From: Methanolapillus africanus
Lineage (GTDB): Archaea > Halobacteriota > Methanosarcinia > Methanosarcinales > Methanosarcinaceae
NCBI RefSeq assembly: GCF_032714475.1
Contig: NZ_JAWDKD010000003.1
Span: forward strand, 1 to 64,000
Reading direction: 5' to 3'
DNA: 64,000 nucleotides
In this document: positions 8,332 through 16,602 of the stretch, piece by piece
Numbering within the stretch: the stretch's first letter is position 1
Layout of the letters: each line of letters starts with the position of its first letter
Made by a program: the position numbers and the translations under genes
Notes under the pieces: generated by a model
Told to the model about the DNA's origin: nothing
Seen by the model: the letters and a program-made list of their open reading frames with translations, nothing else
The model's database searches: none

Positions 8332-9291
8332 ATGTCGTCTGAAAACAATGATGAAAATAATAATTTAATTTTCGATAAAAACGACGTTTGTATTTTTATT
8401 CCGGTTTTAAATGAAGAATACGCCATCAAAGGCGTCATTGAAGATTTTAAAAAGGAAGGGTTCAACAACATTTTGGTTGTGGACGGAAACAGCAAAGACA
8501 AAACCCGGGAAGTCGCCCAAGAGGCCGGCGCCCGCGTTGTGATTCAGAGCGGAAAAGGCAAAGGTCAAGCGATGATTCAAGCGTTTTCCATGATCAACGA
8601 AAAATACATCGTGATGATTGACGGCGACGGCACAGAGCTCGCCTCCGAAATTTACCGCCTGCTCAATCCCGTTTTGGAAGGCAAAGCCGACCACGTTGCC
8701 GGCGACCGGATTGCCGGACGGACAAAAGACGCCTTCAAGCGCGTGAATCTGTTCGGAAATCAGGTGATGAACTGGATTTTCAGAAGAGCTTTTCGTTCCA
8801 ATCTGCATGATATTTTAACCGGCTACCGGGCATTCACCCGCGACTCCATCCGGGAATTGGACCTCAAAAAGCACAATTTCGTCATCGAAACCGAACTCAC
8901 CGTCGAGTGCTTGATGAAAGAACAGCGCCTGATTGAAGTGCCCGTGACGTATTATCCGCGTGCCGTCGAAGCGCCGTCCAAACTCAGCCCGATCAAAGAC
9001 GGTTACCGCATCAGCACCGCCGTTTACAAATATTCCCGGTTCTACAACCCGATTTTCTTCTTCGGCGTTTGGGCGATTCCCTTAGCCATTTTGGCAATTG
9101 CCTCTGCCGGCTGCGCGTATTATTTCGACAACTGGACATTTGCAACGGCGTCCGCGTGTTTTGTTTTGATGACTGTTCTGGTCATTTTGGCGGGACTCGT
9201 TTCCGATATCACGGCAACGCTTCACCGCAAAACGCTGAAAGCGATCAAAGCCAACCGGAAGCAAAACGAACAGGAATACGACCAATTCTGA
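8332..9291 (+). CDS. aglJ: Family 2 glycosyltransferase, AglJ-like (dolichol-phosphate hexose transferase)
   Basis: A 319-residue membrane-associated GT-A enzyme. The catalytic domain has FIPVLNEEYAIKGVI, VDGNSKDKT, the metal-binding DGDGTE (about residues 103-108), and LTGYRAFTRDS. Two hydrophobic C-terminal segments (about residues 250-270 and 275-295) anchor it. This matches archaeal AglJ, which loads the first sugar on dolichyl phosphate for N-glycosylation of surface proteins. The sequon-rich adhesin at 16.6-18.3 kb would be a natural target. The ATG at 8332 is preferred over a GTG at 8323. The GC-rich motif copy 2 follows 84 bp behind the stop. Confidence 0.8.
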   Translation: MSSENNDENNNLIFDKNDVCIFIPVLNEEYAIKGVIEDFKKEGFNNILVVDGNSKDKTREVAQEAGARVVIQSGKGKGQAMIQAFSMINEKYIVMIDGDGTELASEIYRLLNPVLEGKADHVAGDRIAGRTKDAFKRVNLFGNQVMNWIFRRAFRSNLHDILTGYRAFTRDSIRELDLKKHNFVIETELTVECLMKEQRLIEVPVTYYPRAVEAPSKLSPIKDGYRISTAVYKYSRFYNPIFFFGVWAIPLAILAIASAGCAYYFDNWTFATASACFVLMTVLVILAGLVSDITATLHRKTLKAIKANRKQNEQEYDQF

Positions 9292-9361
9292 TTTTTGAAA
9301 ACTGAAAGCTTTTCGCTTTCATGTTTCTTTTTTTCTTTTTTTATTTCATTTTTCTTTTTTG

Positions 9362-9398
9362 CAGCGGCGGCGCCGCGCGCGTTATGGCGACCCTTTTT
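9362..9398 (+). repeat. GC-rich 3'-flank motif, copy 2 (core 9375-9387)
   Basis: GCAGCGGCGGCGCC, then core GCGCGCGTTATGG, then CGACCCTTTTTCTT. It sits 84 bp behind the glycosyltransferase stop on the same strand, between T-rich stretches. Confidence 0.9.
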
Positions 9399-9543
9399 CT
9401 TGATGTTCAAAAGTGTGGGGTCGTTTTCAATTATTTATTTTTATAAAATACATTTCTATTATTTTTTAAATTCTTTAAAAAAACATAAATATGTTCCCTG
9501 TTTTGACTCTTTATTGTTAAAATCAATATAAAGGAGACTCAAA

Positions 9544-10005
9544 ATGGAAATCCTTGCTCAAATTTTGGATATCAAAGACGTTGCCGCATGGTTTTTAAAC
9601 AAGAATCCGGCGCCGCACAAAAAACTCCAAAAACTCTGCTATTACGCCGTCGCTTGGCATTACACATTGTTTGACGCGCCGCTTTGCACCCGCGACGAAT
9701 TTCAAGCCTGGGTTCACGGGCCGGTCAACACTGTTCTTTATAATCAATACAAAGGAACCGGCTGGCAGCCGATTCATCCGAACGGGGAAGTTGATTTCGG
9801 CGACAAGGAAGAGTTCATGGAAATGATTTGGCTGACATACGGCGATCTTTCCGGCGTGCAGCTTGAAATTTTAACGCATGAAGAAGAGCCTTGGATCAAA
9901 GCCAGAAACGGTCTCGGCATTTATGAATCTTCGGAAAATATCATTTCAATTGACGAGATGAAAAAATATTATGCCAAAGAATACGAAAATTCACAAAATG
10001 AGTAA
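9544..10005 (+). CDS. Panacea-domain (DUF4065/SocA-like) protein, putative antitoxin
   Basis: A 153-residue protein with the Panacea signature: KLQKLCYYAVAWHY (about residues 28-41) and FQAWVHGPVNTVLYNQYK (about 58-75). Panacea proteins are antitoxins that neutralise very different toxins encoded next to them, or proteolytic adaptors (SocA). The ribosome-binding site AAAGGAGA is well placed. The next gene starts 9 bp downstream and is the likely partner; it carries an in-frame TAG. Family assignment is firm, antitoxin role is inferred from the gene pair. Confidence 0.85.
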   Translation: MEILAQILDIKDVAAWFLNKNPAPHKKLQKLCYYAVAWHYTLFDAPLCTRDEFQAWVHGPVNTVLYNQYKGTGWQPIHPNGEVDFGDKEEFMEMIWLTYGDLSGVQLEILTHEEEPWIKARNGLGIYESSENIISIDEMKKYYAKEYENSQNE

Positions 10006-10014
10006 AGAGGGAAT

Positions 10015-10434
10015 ATGAAGAAAAAGCATTGCGGAAATGCCGGTTTTTCGGAGCGAATGGTCAATGCGGCGCCTTCGGAAAAATATCCGCCGAATATGAT
10101 CGCGCTTGGAAAGAAAAAGGACAACGTGATGCTGACATTTTCAGATTTCGGAAAATGCAATCCCAGGTCGGTGCACACTTGTTTTTGTGATCTTCAAGAA
10201 GGCCAAAGAAAAGAACTGGATGGTTTTATTTCAAAATGTTTTTCCGAAATGTGTCCAACCGATCTGTTTTTGAACCACTAGCGTGCCGCGCCCAGCAACG
10301 TCCACCATTCAAAATCAAACGAGGAAATCATTCACATTCGTGCAGGGACTCGTTTTCGGATACATGGATTTTTCTATGAGAATAAATTCAACATTATCGC
10401 TTTTGATCCGAATCATCGTGATTCAAAAAGTTAA
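10015..10434 (+). CDS. Putative toxin partner of the Panacea protein, read through an in-frame TAG
   Basis: From the ATG at 10015 the frame runs 88 codons to a TAG at 10279-10281, then continues in the same frame for another 50 codons to TAA at 10432-10434. The part behind the TAG reads HHSKSNEEIIHIRAGTRFRI, then HGFF, then FNIIAFDPNHRDSK, a coherent protein end (R-rich strand, then a DPNH motif) and not random translation. The N-terminal part has FSDFGKCNPRSVHTCFCD with three Cys. The simplest readings are translation of UAG as pyrrolysine in a 139-residue protein, or a nonsense-mutated toxin. I favour the first because two other genes here show the same pattern. The exact toxin family is unknown to me. 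Confidence 0.65.
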
Positions 10435-10520
10435 AACAAAAAAAATTAAATTAAAATAATAAATTAAAAAAGTAAAAAATAAATGAGTCAAAAATAATTA
10501 AAAATCAGGGTCTTGTCATA

Positions 10521-10552
10521 AAATGAGCCCGGACGTTTGTCCGGGAGCATTT
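10521..10552. terminator. Stem-loop between the toxin-like gene and thiC
   Basis: CCCGGAC (10528-10534) and GTCCGGG (10539-10545) pair around GTTT, flanked by AAAATG and CATTTT outer arms. It lies about 90 bp behind the toxin-like gene and 150 bp behind convergent thiC, so it may end either transcript. Confidence 0.5.
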
Positions 10553-10694
10553 TAAGAGTTCCTCACGGGTTTGGGGATCGTTTTTAGGTTTGGGTTTTGG
10601 AGATTTCGTTTTTCTGAGGTAAATCCGTTTTTAAATATCCGAATTCGGCTGAACAATAACTTGCCGTCGAATTCGGTTTTTTCACAGGACCGGC

Positions 10695-11978
10695 TTATTT
10701 GGCGAGGTCGTAGTGTTGGTTGACAATTTTCAAAGCGCAGAAGTCGCCGCACATGGTACAGGCGTCTTCGTCGCCCGGGGCGCGGCTGTTGCGGACCGCT
10801 CTGGCGTGTTCGCCGTCGATGGCCAAGCTGTACATCTTTTCCCAGTCAAGGTCTCTTCTGGCGCGGGCCATGGCCAAGTCCTCGTCTCTTTTGCCGAGAC
10901 GGATCATGTCGCCGATGTGGGCGGCAATCTTGGAGGTCTTCACACCGGTCACGACGTCTTCCAAGTTCGGAAGGGCGAGGTGTTCGGCGGGCGTCACGTA
11001 GCAGAGGAAGTCGCAGCCGTAGGAAGCGGAAACAGCAGCACCGATGGCGGTGGTGATGTGGTCGTATCCCGGAGCGATGTCGGTGACCAACGGGCCGAGC
11101 ATGTAAAACGGCTTGTAGTTGCTCATGACTTTCATCAATTGAACGTTGGTTTTGATTTGGTCGAGCGGAACGTGTCCCGGACCTTCGACAATGACTTGGA
11201 GGTCGTATTTGTCGTGCGCGATTTCGGCGCATTCGGAGTTGATGATGAGTTCCTGAACCTGGGCGCGGTCGGTCGCGTCGTGAACGGCGCCGGCACGCAT
11301 GCCGTTTCCGGTGGAGAGGGTGACTTCGTGTTCGCTCAAGATTTCACAGAGGTAATCGAATTGGCTGTAAAGCGGGTTTTCTTTTTCGTTGTGGAGCATC
11401 CAGGTGCTCATGAAAGCGCCGCCGCGGGAGCAGAGTCCGCCGTAGCGGCCGTGCTTTTTCAAGCGGTCAAGCGTCACATTGTTGATACCGGTGTGAATCG
11501 CCATGAAACAGGTACCGAGTTTGGCCTGTTCTTCGGTGGCGTTGAAGAGTTCGTCTTCGGTCATGTGGACGATGGAGCCGTATTTTTCAGCGGCTTGGAT
11601 GAAGGCTTGGTAGAGCGGAACGGATCCGACCGGGAGGGAGATCGCGTCACAGACGGCTTTTCTCATGCCGAGGAAGTCTCCGCCGGTTCCGAGTTCCATT
11701 AAAGTGTCAGCGCCTGCTTTTTCAGCGGCTTTGGCTTTGGCAACTTCCATTTCCATGTCAACGATGTCTGAGGAGGCGCCGATGGAGGCGTTGATCTTGG
11801 TCCGGCATCCTTGTCCGATTCCGCCGTATTTCACTTTGCGGTACGGGCTGAGCGGGATGACGATTCTTCCGGCGGCAATTCCGCGGCGGATGTATTCGGG
11901 GTCAAGCTCCTCTTTTGCGGCAACGATTTTCATCTCTTCCGTAATTTTGCCGGCTTTGGCATCTGTAACAATTGACAT
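10695..11978 (-). CDS. thiC: Phosphomethylpyrimidine synthase ThiC
   Basis: A 427-residue radical SAM enzyme that rearranges aminoimidazole ribotide to HMP phosphate for thiamine. The C-terminal cluster ligands are CTMCGDFC near residue 410; family blocks YGGIGQGCRTKINASIG, NGMRAGAVHDATDR and EGPGHVPLDQI are intact. The ATG at 11978 is eight bases behind GGAG; a TTG two codons upstream is the longer alternative. A TATA-like ATATATTTATAAG lies around 12105-12118, giving a leader of roughly 100 nt in which I do not find the thiamine riboswitch consensus. It is convergent with the Panacea pair and divergent from the MutS-like gene. Confidence 0.95.
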   Translation of the reverse strand: MSIVTDAKAGKITEEMKIVAAKEELDPEYIRRGIAAGRIVIPLSPYRKVKYGGIGQGCRTKINASIGASSDIVDMEMEVAKAKAAEKAGADTLMELGTGGDFLGMRKAVCDAISLPVGSVPLYQAFIQAAEKYGSIVHMTEDELFNATEEQAKLGTCFMAIHTGINNVTLDRLKKHGRYGGLCSRGGAFMSTWMLHNEKENPLYSQFDYLCEILSEHEVTLSTGNGMRAGAVHDATDRAQVQELIINSECAEIAHDKYDLQVIVEGPGHVPLDQIKTNVQLMKVMSNYKPFYMLGPLVTDIAPGYDHITTAIGAAVSASYGCDFLCYVTPAEHLALPNLEDVVTGVKTSKIAAHIGDMIRLGKRDEDLAMARARRDLDWEKMYSLAIDGEHARAVRNSRAPGDEDACTMCGDFCALKIVNQHYDLAK

Positions 11979-12099
11979 TTTCAAACTCCTTTTTTTGATT
12001 TATTCATTCGAATATTGTTTATGGGCGTCAACGGAAACGGCCTGTCCCTCAAGATCAGAATGTTAAAGTCCGTCGACAACACGATAAACCCAAAATGCG

Positions 12100-12122
12100 T
12101 TATAGACTTATAAATATATTCA
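12100..12122 (-). promoter_or_regulatory. Candidate TATA box of thiC
   Basis: On the minus strand the sequence reads GAATATATTTATAAGTC, a good archaeal TATA element, about 125 bp upstream of the thiC start. The predicted leader would be long for an archaeon. Confidence 0.4.
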
Positions 12123-12335
12123 AAAAATAAAGTTGTGAATAAATCAATTTTAATTGATAATTCATTTTACCGTAATCCATTTTTTAAAATGGAAGTTTTG
12201 ATAAATTATAAAAGTTACTTGATATATCTGATTCAAATCAATTAAATTTGATTTCAAATGAAATTTAATTGATTTGGAAATGACCCGTTAAAAATGTCCG
12301 TCTCTTGAAATATCTCTATACTTTCACCCCGCTTA

Positions 12336-12352
12336 TAAGACCTTTATATTCT
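12336..12352 (+). promoter_or_regulatory. Candidate TATA box of the MutS-like gene
   Basis: AAGACCTTTATATTCT, about 25-35 bp before the ATG at 12373, which predicts a leaderless or almost leaderless transcript. Confidence 0.4.
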
Positions 12353-12372
12353 TTTTTTCCGTTTAACCGAGT

Positions 12373-14673
12373 ATGATCACGGAATCGAAACAAATGACCT
12401 TTGTTTCTCAAACAGCGCATTCAAAGCTGGCGGACGCTCGGACGGCGGACGACAGCCGTTTCGCAGAAGATAACAGTCCGGCGGATTCGGAAATTTATCT
12501 GCGCGATATTGCCGGCATCGGCACCGTTCTTGAAAAAAGATTGACGGCACACTTCGGCAGCGAGGACAAAGCGGTTCTCGCTCTTTTAAACGGCGACGTC
12601 GCGGAACTTTGCAAGGTGGAGGGCCTGACCAAAAAAGCGGCAACCTCTTTGGTTTTAAACGCGTCAAGGGAGCAATCCGGCGTTTGCGCCGGCGATTTTT
12701 TGAAAACGAAAGAGGCCGAATCGTTATATTTGGGCATTTTGAAAATATTGAAAAAATACTGTCATACGTCGTTCGCATCGGATTATATGGACCGTTTGAT
12801 TCCGTACCCGTCCCAAAGAATGGATCTGGCGAACGCCGTTTCCGATAAAATCCGAACGCACCTTCATTTGATCGAGTCGCTGACCGGCGATGAAAAAGAA
12901 ACGATTGCGGGACTTTTGTCCCACACCGCGCCGATTAAAGCGACAGCGGCTTCCAAGATTAAAGACAAAGCCGTTTTGGCGTTTTCCGAAAAAACATATT
13001 TGATCGCCAAGGAAAAATTCGGCCGGCAAATCGGCGTTTATTGGGTCACGGACCCGCAGGAATGCGCCGACTATTTCGCCGCCTACACGTCTGTTATTTT
13101 GTTTGAATTTCCGGAATTTGATCTGCCGGACAGCTACGATTATTTCAGGGACGTGGACAACACAACGATTGAGCAGCTGGCACCTGAAATTTCCCTTGAT
13201 TTTTTTATTCAAAATCAGAAAACATTGACCGCCGGCTTAAAGCTGACGGAGATTTTAGCCGCCGGATCCGATTCCGGAACATTTTGCGGGCTTTCCGCCG
13301 AGGATGCGCTTCATCTCCGGACGCTGATGTCCAAAATTGACGCGTCCGGCAACTTTGCCGCCGGCGCGGACGCCGAATCCGACCGCTTGAATTTTATTTC
13401 TAAAAACAGCGATGAAATCTTTTTAAGAGAATCCATCGCTCTTTCAAAACGGATCGAAGAAACATTGGCGGCAACCACCTTGACGCTCGACGGCGCTCAA
13501 ATGATGAAAGTCATGTCCGGCGTCGATTTAAGGGAAATTGTGAGCGAAAAGATTTCCAAAAATTACCGAGAATACACATCGGCGTCCCTATCTGAAATTT
13601 CATCATCTCTCTCCCTCAAAAAGGACGAGGAAATTTTAATTTATGATCTTTTCGGCGATGAAATCCGCTGTCCGATTTCGATCGATCAAGACGCGGTAAT
13701 CCGGTTCAAAAAACACATTTCCGCTGAAATGGCGGAGCGCACTGCCGCGCACAAGAAGAAATTGTCCAAAGAGCTGGCCGGTCAAAAAGAAATTTGCGAA
13801 TCCATCATTTCCGCTGTCCTTGAATTTGATGTTTGGTATTCCGCCGCCGGATTTGCGTCCGCGCACAACATGACGTTTGCCAAAACGGACACAAAAGCAG
13901 AAGCGGAAACAGAAACGAAAACAGAAACAAAAACAAACCCAAATACAAAACAGAATGCAAAATCCGCTTTCTTTTTGATGACAAACGCCCGGAATTTATT
14001 TTTGTCTCAAAAGTACGGCTTCTCAAATGTTGTTCCGGTTTCGTATGCGTCCGAATCGGTCACGATTTTGAGCGGCGTCAATTCCGGCGGCAAAACGTCT
14101 CTCCTTGAACTTTTGGGTCAATGCCTGATTTTGGCGCACATGGGTTTTCCGGTGCCGGCCGAATCCTTTGAAATGTCGGCGCTGGATGAATTTTATTATT
14201 TCGGCAAATCCAAAGGAACGTTAGACGCCGGCGCGTTTGAAACGACGCTGCGCAATTTCTCAAGCGTGCTTCGGAAAAATAAACGAAAAACAAACGACGC
14301 CGAGTCCAAAAATGTGGATGTTGCGCCCCGGCGAAAAGCTATTTTCGCCGACGAATTGGAAGCCATTACGGAGCCCGGCGCGTCCGCCAAGATCATTGCC
14401 GGCCTTTTAGAAGCGTTTTCGGAAGATCAAAACACGTTGTCGCTTTTCGTTTCCCACTTGGCGGAACCGATTGCGAAAAACTGCAGCGTTCCGGTTCAAA
14501 TCGACGGCATCGAAGCCGATGGTTTGGATGAAAATCTGAACCTCATCGTGAACCGCAGCCCGGTCAAAAATCACATTGCAAAAAGCACGCCGGAACTGAT
14601 TGTTGAAAAATTATTTTTGACGGCGTCGGGCGAAGACGCCGCCTTTTACGAACGGTTGAAAAAGAAATTCTAA
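12373..14673 (+). CDS. MutS-related DNA-binding ATPase with helix-hairpin-helix domain
   Basis: A 766-residue protein. A helix-hairpin-helix-like part lies at residues 40-95 (IYLRDIAGIGTVLEKRL, KVEGLTKKAATSLVL). A long helical middle follows, then a MutS-type ATPase: Walker A SGVNSGGKTSLL near residue 570, Walker B-like AIFADELEAITEPG near 657, and FVSHL. A low-complexity K/T/E linker (about 510-530) interrupts the lead-in to the ATPase. Such MutS-like proteins of methanogens are distinct from bacterial MutS1 and from MutS2 with a Smr domain, which is absent here. The substrate (mismatch, recombination intermediate, stalled ribosome) is unknown. A TATA element (CTTTATATTC) lies about 35 bp upstream, implying a very short leader. 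Confidence 0.75.
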   Translation: MITESKQMTFVSQTAHSKLADARTADDSRFAEDNSPADSEIYLRDIAGIGTVLEKRLTAHFGSEDKAVLALLNGDVAELCKVEGLTKKAATSLVLNASREQSGVCAGDFLKTKEAESLYLGILKILKKYCHTSFASDYMDRLIPYPSQRMDLANAVSDKIRTHLHLIESLTGDEKETIAGLLSHTAPIKATAASKIKDKAVLAFSEKTYLIAKEKFGRQIGVYWVTDPQECADYFAAYTSVILFEFPEFDLPDSYDYFRDVDNTTIEQLAPEISLDFFIQNQKTLTAGLKLTEILAAGSDSGTFCGLSAEDALHLRTLMSKIDASGNFAAGADAESDRLNFISKNSDEIFLRESIALSKRIEETLAATTLTLDGAQMMKVMSGVDLREIVSEKISKNYREYTSASLSEISSSLSLKKDEEILIYDLFGDEIRCPISIDQDAVIRFKKHISAEMAERTAAHKKKLSKELAGQKEICESIISAVLEFDVWYSAAGFASAHNMTFAKTDTKAEAETETKTETKTNPNTKQNAKSAFFLMTNARNLFLSQKYGFSNVVPVSYASESVTILSGVNSGGKTSLLELLGQCLILAHMGFPVPAESFEMSALDEFYYFGKSKGTLDAGAFETTLRNFSSVLRKNKRKTNDAESKNVDVAPRRKAIFADELEAITEPGASAKIIAGLLEAFSEDQNTLSLFVSHLAEPIAKNCSVPVQIDGIEADGLDENLNLIVNRSPVKNHIAKSTPELIVEKLFLTASGEDAAFYERLKKKF

Positions 14674-14745
14674 CTTTTTCAATCATTCAACCATGTCTGA
14701 TTTGATATGAATCTGAAATCAAATTTGAATCTATTATAATTCAAG

Positions 14746-16314
14746 TTACAAATTCTCAAACTCAATTTTTCCGTTATACTTCTCTCGAAGCTCGCGCCGA
14801 AGCAATTTCCAGCCGCCGACGCGCGGCAAATCCGAAACTGTCACCACTTTTCGGGGAATTTTGTAGCCGGCCAAATGCTCTTTGGCAAACGCCAACAGCT
14901 CATCCGTATTCTCTGTTTTGCCGGCGTCCGCCCAAACGACCGCCGCCGCCGGAACTTCGCCGCGGTGCGGATGAGATACGCCGAAAACGGCGATTTCTTT
15001 GACTGCCGGACAGCGGTATAAAACTTCTTCCGCTTCCGTCGGATAAATTTTCCAGCCGGACATCACGATCATGTCTTTTTTCCGATCCGTTAGGCAGAGC
15101 CGGAAATCTTTGTCCAAATAGCCGACGTCGCCTGTTAAGAACCAGCCGTCCGGTAAAAAAACGCGTTTCGTTTCTTCCGGATAACCAAAATAACCTTTGG
15201 CAACGGCCGGGCCACGCAATGCGATTTCGCCGACTTCTCCTTGTGTCAGCGTTTTGGAACAATCCAATTCGTCAACGATTTTGACTTCCGAAAAACAAAC
15301 CGGATGGCCGACGCTTTGGAACTTGTCCGCAAAAGCGTAGTCCGGCGGTCGAATGGCGGTTCCCGTTCCGATGACGATTGTTTCCGACAAACCGTAGGCG
15401 TTCACAACCGGAATGCCGTAGCGGTGATGGAATTTTTTCCAAATTTCATGGTGCAGCGGTCCGCCGCCGGAAATAATTTCCCGGACGGTTCGGATGCGGT
15501 CTTCGGTTCCGGGCGGGCAGCCGGCTAAAGAATGAATGACCGGCGGCATTCCGGAAAGCGCTGTTACCTGATGCTTTTCAATGAGATTCAGATACTTTTC
15601 CAGCTCGTAACGCTCCATCATGATGTAAAGCGCGCCGGCCCGGAGCGCCGAAATGCCCCAGCTGACGCCGACGTGTCCCATCGGATAGATTCCCAAGTAG
15701 ACGTCTGTTTCCGAAAAAGCCATGACGTCGCATTCGTTGGAAATGGCGGCCAGCCAGTTGCCATGGGTCAGCATCGCGCCTTTTTGTTTGCCGGTGGTGC
15801 CGGATGTATATTGAATTTGGCATAAATCGTCGCAGGTGACGCAGGCCGGCGGCAGAACCGGATGTTTTCTCATTTTTTCAATCTCCGCCGGGTCCGGAAC
15901 GTAAACCGATACGTTTTGGAGATCAAATTGAAAGTCGTTAGAATTTGATTTTGATTCGCATTGCATTTCTTCCAAAAAGATTGCGCCGGAAGCGTCTGTA
16001 ATGACCATTTTGGCGCCCGAATTTTCAATCATGTAGGCGATTTCAAATTTCGTGTAAATGCGGTTGGTCGGAACGACGACGGCGCCGATGCGCCATCCGG
16101 CCAAGTAGGAAAAGAGATATTCCGGGGAATTATTTAAAAAGATTAAAATACGGTCGCCTTTTTGAACGCCGGCTTGAATCAGTTTTTCACCGATTCCGGA
16201 AACAATCGACAAAATTTCCCCAGACGTGTAATACAAATCACGGTCCGGACAATGAAAAACAGGTTTTGACAAACGGCAGGCGTTCGCGTCTAAAAAAGTC
16301 GTGATATTCAGCAT
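14746..16314 (-). CDS. AMP-forming acyl-CoA synthetase
   Basis: A 522-residue member of the acyl-adenylate superfamily that would activate a carboxylic acid to its CoA ester with ATP. The phosphate-binding loop is YTSGTTGKQKGAM (about residues 168-180); VNAYGLSET, GWFLTGDVGYLD and DRKKDMIVMSGWKIYP follow, and the C-terminal domain carries the conserved KIPRKV with lysines near residue 490. Length and order of motifs are normal. The acid substrate (acetate, fatty or aromatic acid) cannot be read from sequence. It stands alone, convergent with the MutS-like gene. Confidence 0.88.
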   Translation of the reverse strand: MLNITTFLDANACRLSKPVFHCPDRDLYYTSGEILSIVSGIGEKLIQAGVQKGDRILIFLNNSPEYLFSYLAGWRIGAVVVPTNRIYTKFEIAYMIENSGAKMVITDASGAIFLEEMQCESKSNSNDFQFDLQNVSVYVPDPAEIEKMRKHPVLPPACVTCDDLCQIQYTSGTTGKQKGAMLTHGNWLAAISNECDVMAFSETDVYLGIYPMGHVGVSWGISALRAGALYIMMERYELEKYLNLIEKHQVTALSGMPPVIHSLAGCPPGTEDRIRTVREIISGGGPLHHEIWKKFHHRYGIPVVNAYGLSETIVIGTGTAIRPPDYAFADKFQSVGHPVCFSEVKIVDELDCSKTLTQGEVGEIALRGPAVAKGYFGYPEETKRVFLPDGWFLTGDVGYLDKDFRLCLTDRKKDMIVMSGWKIYPTEAEEVLYRCPAVKEIAVFGVSHPHRGEVPAAAVVWADAGKTENTDELLAFAKEHLAGYKIPRKVVTVSDLPRVGGWKLLRRELREKYNGKIEFENL

Positions 16315-16541
16315 TTCGGTTCCTTATGAATTGATTTTTATAATTTTTGAAATTTTCAATGTTATTTTGAGTTCTATTATGTACAATTTTGTCCATTTAA
16401 TATAAATCTTATCCTTTACGGAAACGGAAATACAAACGGAAGAAGAACGAAAAACCAAATCAAAAAACAGAATGAAAAAAACAAAAAAATCAAATTAAAA
16501 AAAGATGGTTTTTCATTCCGTTGAATGAAAAACCGTTGCCG

Positions 16542-16570
16542 TTTTTTTGCTGCGTCGCCGCCCGCCCGAA
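16542..16570 (-). repeat. Degenerate GC-rich 3'-flank motif
   Basis: On the minus strand this reads CGGGCGGGCGGCGACGCAGCAAAAAAA: the left half of the GC-rich motif without the GCGTTATGG core. It lies 35 bp behind the adhesin stop with the same orientation. Confidence 0.4.
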
Positions 16571-16602
16571 AGCAAACCAGCGCGCTGCTTTTTTTGATCG
16601 AA

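Noticed and set aside
10279..10281. Plain pseudogene explanation for the interrupted Panacea partner
   Set aside because: Not excluded, but three genes show exactly one TAG each and no other stop or frameshift, and all other genes avoid TAG; random decay should also give TAA, TGA and indels.
11979..12372. Thiamine (TPP) riboswitch before thiC
   Set aside because: I found no CTGAGA/ACCTGA core in the expected order in the leader.
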